NCBI GenBank assembly: GCA_963823845.1
Contig: CAWGND010000011.1
Location: 682,001 to 746,000 of the forward strand
Length of the DNA: 64,000 nt
DNA from: Alloacidobacterium sp963823845
GTDB lineage: Bacteria; Acidobacteriota; Terriglobia; Terriglobales; Acidobacteriaceae
Direction: 5' to 3'
Shown: positions 62,957 through 64,000 of the stretch, in pieces
How the letters are laid out: each line of letters opens with the position of its first letter
Position numbering within the stretch: the first letter of the stretch is position 1
Position numbers and translations under genes: made by a program
Notes under the pieces: generated by a model
The model's database searches: none
The model's input: only the letters and a program-made list of their open reading frames with translations
What the model was told of the DNA's origin: nothing

Positions 62957-63481
62957 TCAATACGGTTCGGCGTTTGGCGACATGATGTCTTTTGGTGGCG
63001 AGCTCTCTTGCTGAAAGCAATTGATGCGTCCGCTTGGGTTGATCCACAAGTGAACGGGCTCGGGACATTTCTTTGGGTAGACTACCTCACCTATTTGGCT
63101 GCCGCCTGAAGGATCGCTGTCATACGAGAGAACACCCACGGTTCCAATGGGCGTGCGCACGATTGCCACAGCGACCGATGAGTCGATGCCGCGCATATCA
63201 TATCGGACGCGGAATGGTTTGGCGGCCTTCTGCGCCGCGACGGCGCATTGCGTCGCGGCTTTCGGGTCGCCGTTAATCCTGACTCTGCCGCAATCAATGG
63301 CGTCTGAGCCTGCCAGCCTTTTGCTTTCAATCTCAAGCCTGTCTTCCGCAGGTTCAAGAGCGCGTCTGGTCGCTGTTTCTCCAGACTGAGCACGGCCAGC
63401 ATTCGCGCTCCTGCACGAGGTCGACAACATAGAGATCGCAATGAGGCTCAGAGCTGCGATCACACACTTAGACAGTGTCAC
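62957..63481 (-). CDS. Putative lipoprotein, unknown function
   Basis: The product has a lipoprotein signal (CVIAALSLIAISMLSTSC, Cys of the lipobox near residue 22) and a soluble domain of about 150 residues. That domain includes DCGRVRINGDPKAATQCAVAAQKAAKPFRVRYDMRGIDSS. GTG at 63481 with GGGGG upstream starts the signal peptide cleanly; the frame is open further upstream. No family was recognised. It is convergent with the second permease. Confidence 0.6.
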   Translation of the reverse strand: MTLSKCVIAALSLIAISMLSTSCRSANAGRAQSGETATRRALEPAEDRLEIESKRLAGSDAIDCGRVRINGDPKAATQCAVAAQKAAKPFRVRYDMRGIDSSVAVAIVRTPIGTVGVLSYDSDPSGGSQIGEVVYPKKCPEPVHLWINPSGRINCFQQESSPPKDIMSPNAEPY

Positions 63482-63745
63482 AATTGCCCCCACCTGGAAC
63501 CAGTCACATAAGCTTATACAGGTGATGGACGAACGAGCCGACAATTGGGTAGGTCCACAGCCGCGTTTGCCGCTACTTCCAGGACGACCCCATCGGGAGA
63601 AACGAATAACCGAACACCGCCGCCGATTGAAACAGGCATCGGGAAGTGTGTCTCAGGTCCCGTTGCCCCGACATGAGTTAAAATCATCGGTGAAATTCGT
63701 TTCCGAAATTCCCGCAACCCCAACCGAAAGAGCAGGAGAATTACG

Positions 63746-64000
63746 ATGTCAACGAAACTCACCCCCGGAAAACTGGCCGGACTGAAATCAGTCTCTGATG
63801 AACGCGGCGTCATCGCCGCAGCCGCTATGGACCAGCGCGGCTCGCTGAAGAAATCGCTGGCGAAGGAAAAGGGCGTCGCTGAAATGCCCAATTCGGCCCT
63901 CGAAGAGTTCAAGACCCTTGTCACATCAGTACTGACGAAGCATGCCTCGGCTATCCTGCTCGATCCCGAGTTCGGCCTGCCCGCCTCGAAACATCGCAAC
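63746..64000 (+). CDS. lacD: Tagatose 1,6-bisphosphate aldolase (LacD-like), 5' part
   Basis: The frame runs off the window after 85 codons. The N terminus reads KLTPGKLAGLKSVSDERGVIAAAAMDQRGSLKKSLA, followed by ASAILLDPEFGLPA, which matches class I tagatose-bisphosphate aldolases of the LacD type. AGGAGA lies six bases before the ATG. The gene cleaves tagatose bisphosphate to dihydroxyacetone phosphate and glyceraldehyde 3-phosphate, if complete. Confidence 0.85.
   Translation, partial: MSTKLTPGKLAGLKSVSDERGVIAAAAMDQRGSLKKSLAKEKGVAEMPNSALEEFKTLVTSVLTKHASAILLDPEFGLPASKHRN

Noticed and set aside
63514..63687. 57-codon minus-strand frame upstream of the putative lipoprotein
   Set aside because: It overlaps the lacD leader region, has no ribosome site and no recognised motif. 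It could be a remnant but cannot be supported.

Overview
The window looks like a chromosomal segment of an acidobacterium (class Terriglobia/Acidobacteriaceae type). The reasons are two very large MacB/FtsX-type permeases without an ATPase partner (one linked to a PadR regulator), a Tat-exported Gfo/Idh/MocA oxidoreductase paired with a secreted DUF1080 protein, and a Tad pilus split over two loci. This placement is inferred from gene content; no rRNA, tRNA, insertion sequence, CRISPR array or phage gene was seen.

Layout. 0-2.7 kb: a family-2 glycosyltransferase and a polytopic membrane protein. 2.9-6.8 kb: two tandem Flp pilins, then a coupled cpaB-secretin-DUF192 operon. 7.1-8.5 kb: a TonB-like protein. 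8.6-17.1 kb: a reductive pyrimidine catabolism cluster (M20 amidohydrolase, preT, preA, dihydropyrimidinase, NCS1 transporter, class III aminotransferase). Its last three genes carry about 17 single-base frameshifts but no nonsense codon. 17.1-19.5 kb: DUF1080 and Gfo/Idh pair. 19.7-24.6 kb: methyltransferase, glycosyltransferase, membrane protein and an NtrC-type regulator. 25.4-30.7 kb: Tad motor operon (cpaA, cpaE, cpaF, tadB, tadC) ending in a 31-residue membrane peptide. 31.1-34.7 kb: DUF192, a PilZ protein fused to a roughly 690-residue repetitive helix, a DUF192 remnant and a PilZ-only paralogue. 34.9-50.2 kb: a collinear 13-gene purine catabolism region from xanthine dehydrogenase to glyoxylate, with mmsA and hyuAB. 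50.3-56 kb: MFS transporter, VWA protein and a two-component system. 56.2-64 kb: RNase PH, a broken padR, two orphan ABC permeases, a lipoprotein and the start of a lacD-like aldolase.

How the genes fit together. Three Tad promoters (pilins, cpaB operon, motor operon) each show a sigma-54 type -24/-12 element preceded, with exactly 25 bases between, by CTGA(A)TTC. This predicts one regulon, with the NtrC-family protein next to the motor operon as the obvious candidate activator. The two DUF192 and two PilZ genes sit in or next to the Tad loci, which suggests c-di-GMP input. The pyrimidine and purine clusters together would let the cell use nucleobases as a nitrogen source, and mmsA could take the malonate semialdehyde expected from the pyrimidine route. 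The most unusual items are the three-promoter sigma-54 motif, the PilZ-long-helix protein, and a PadR gene whose only two tryptophan codons are both UGA.
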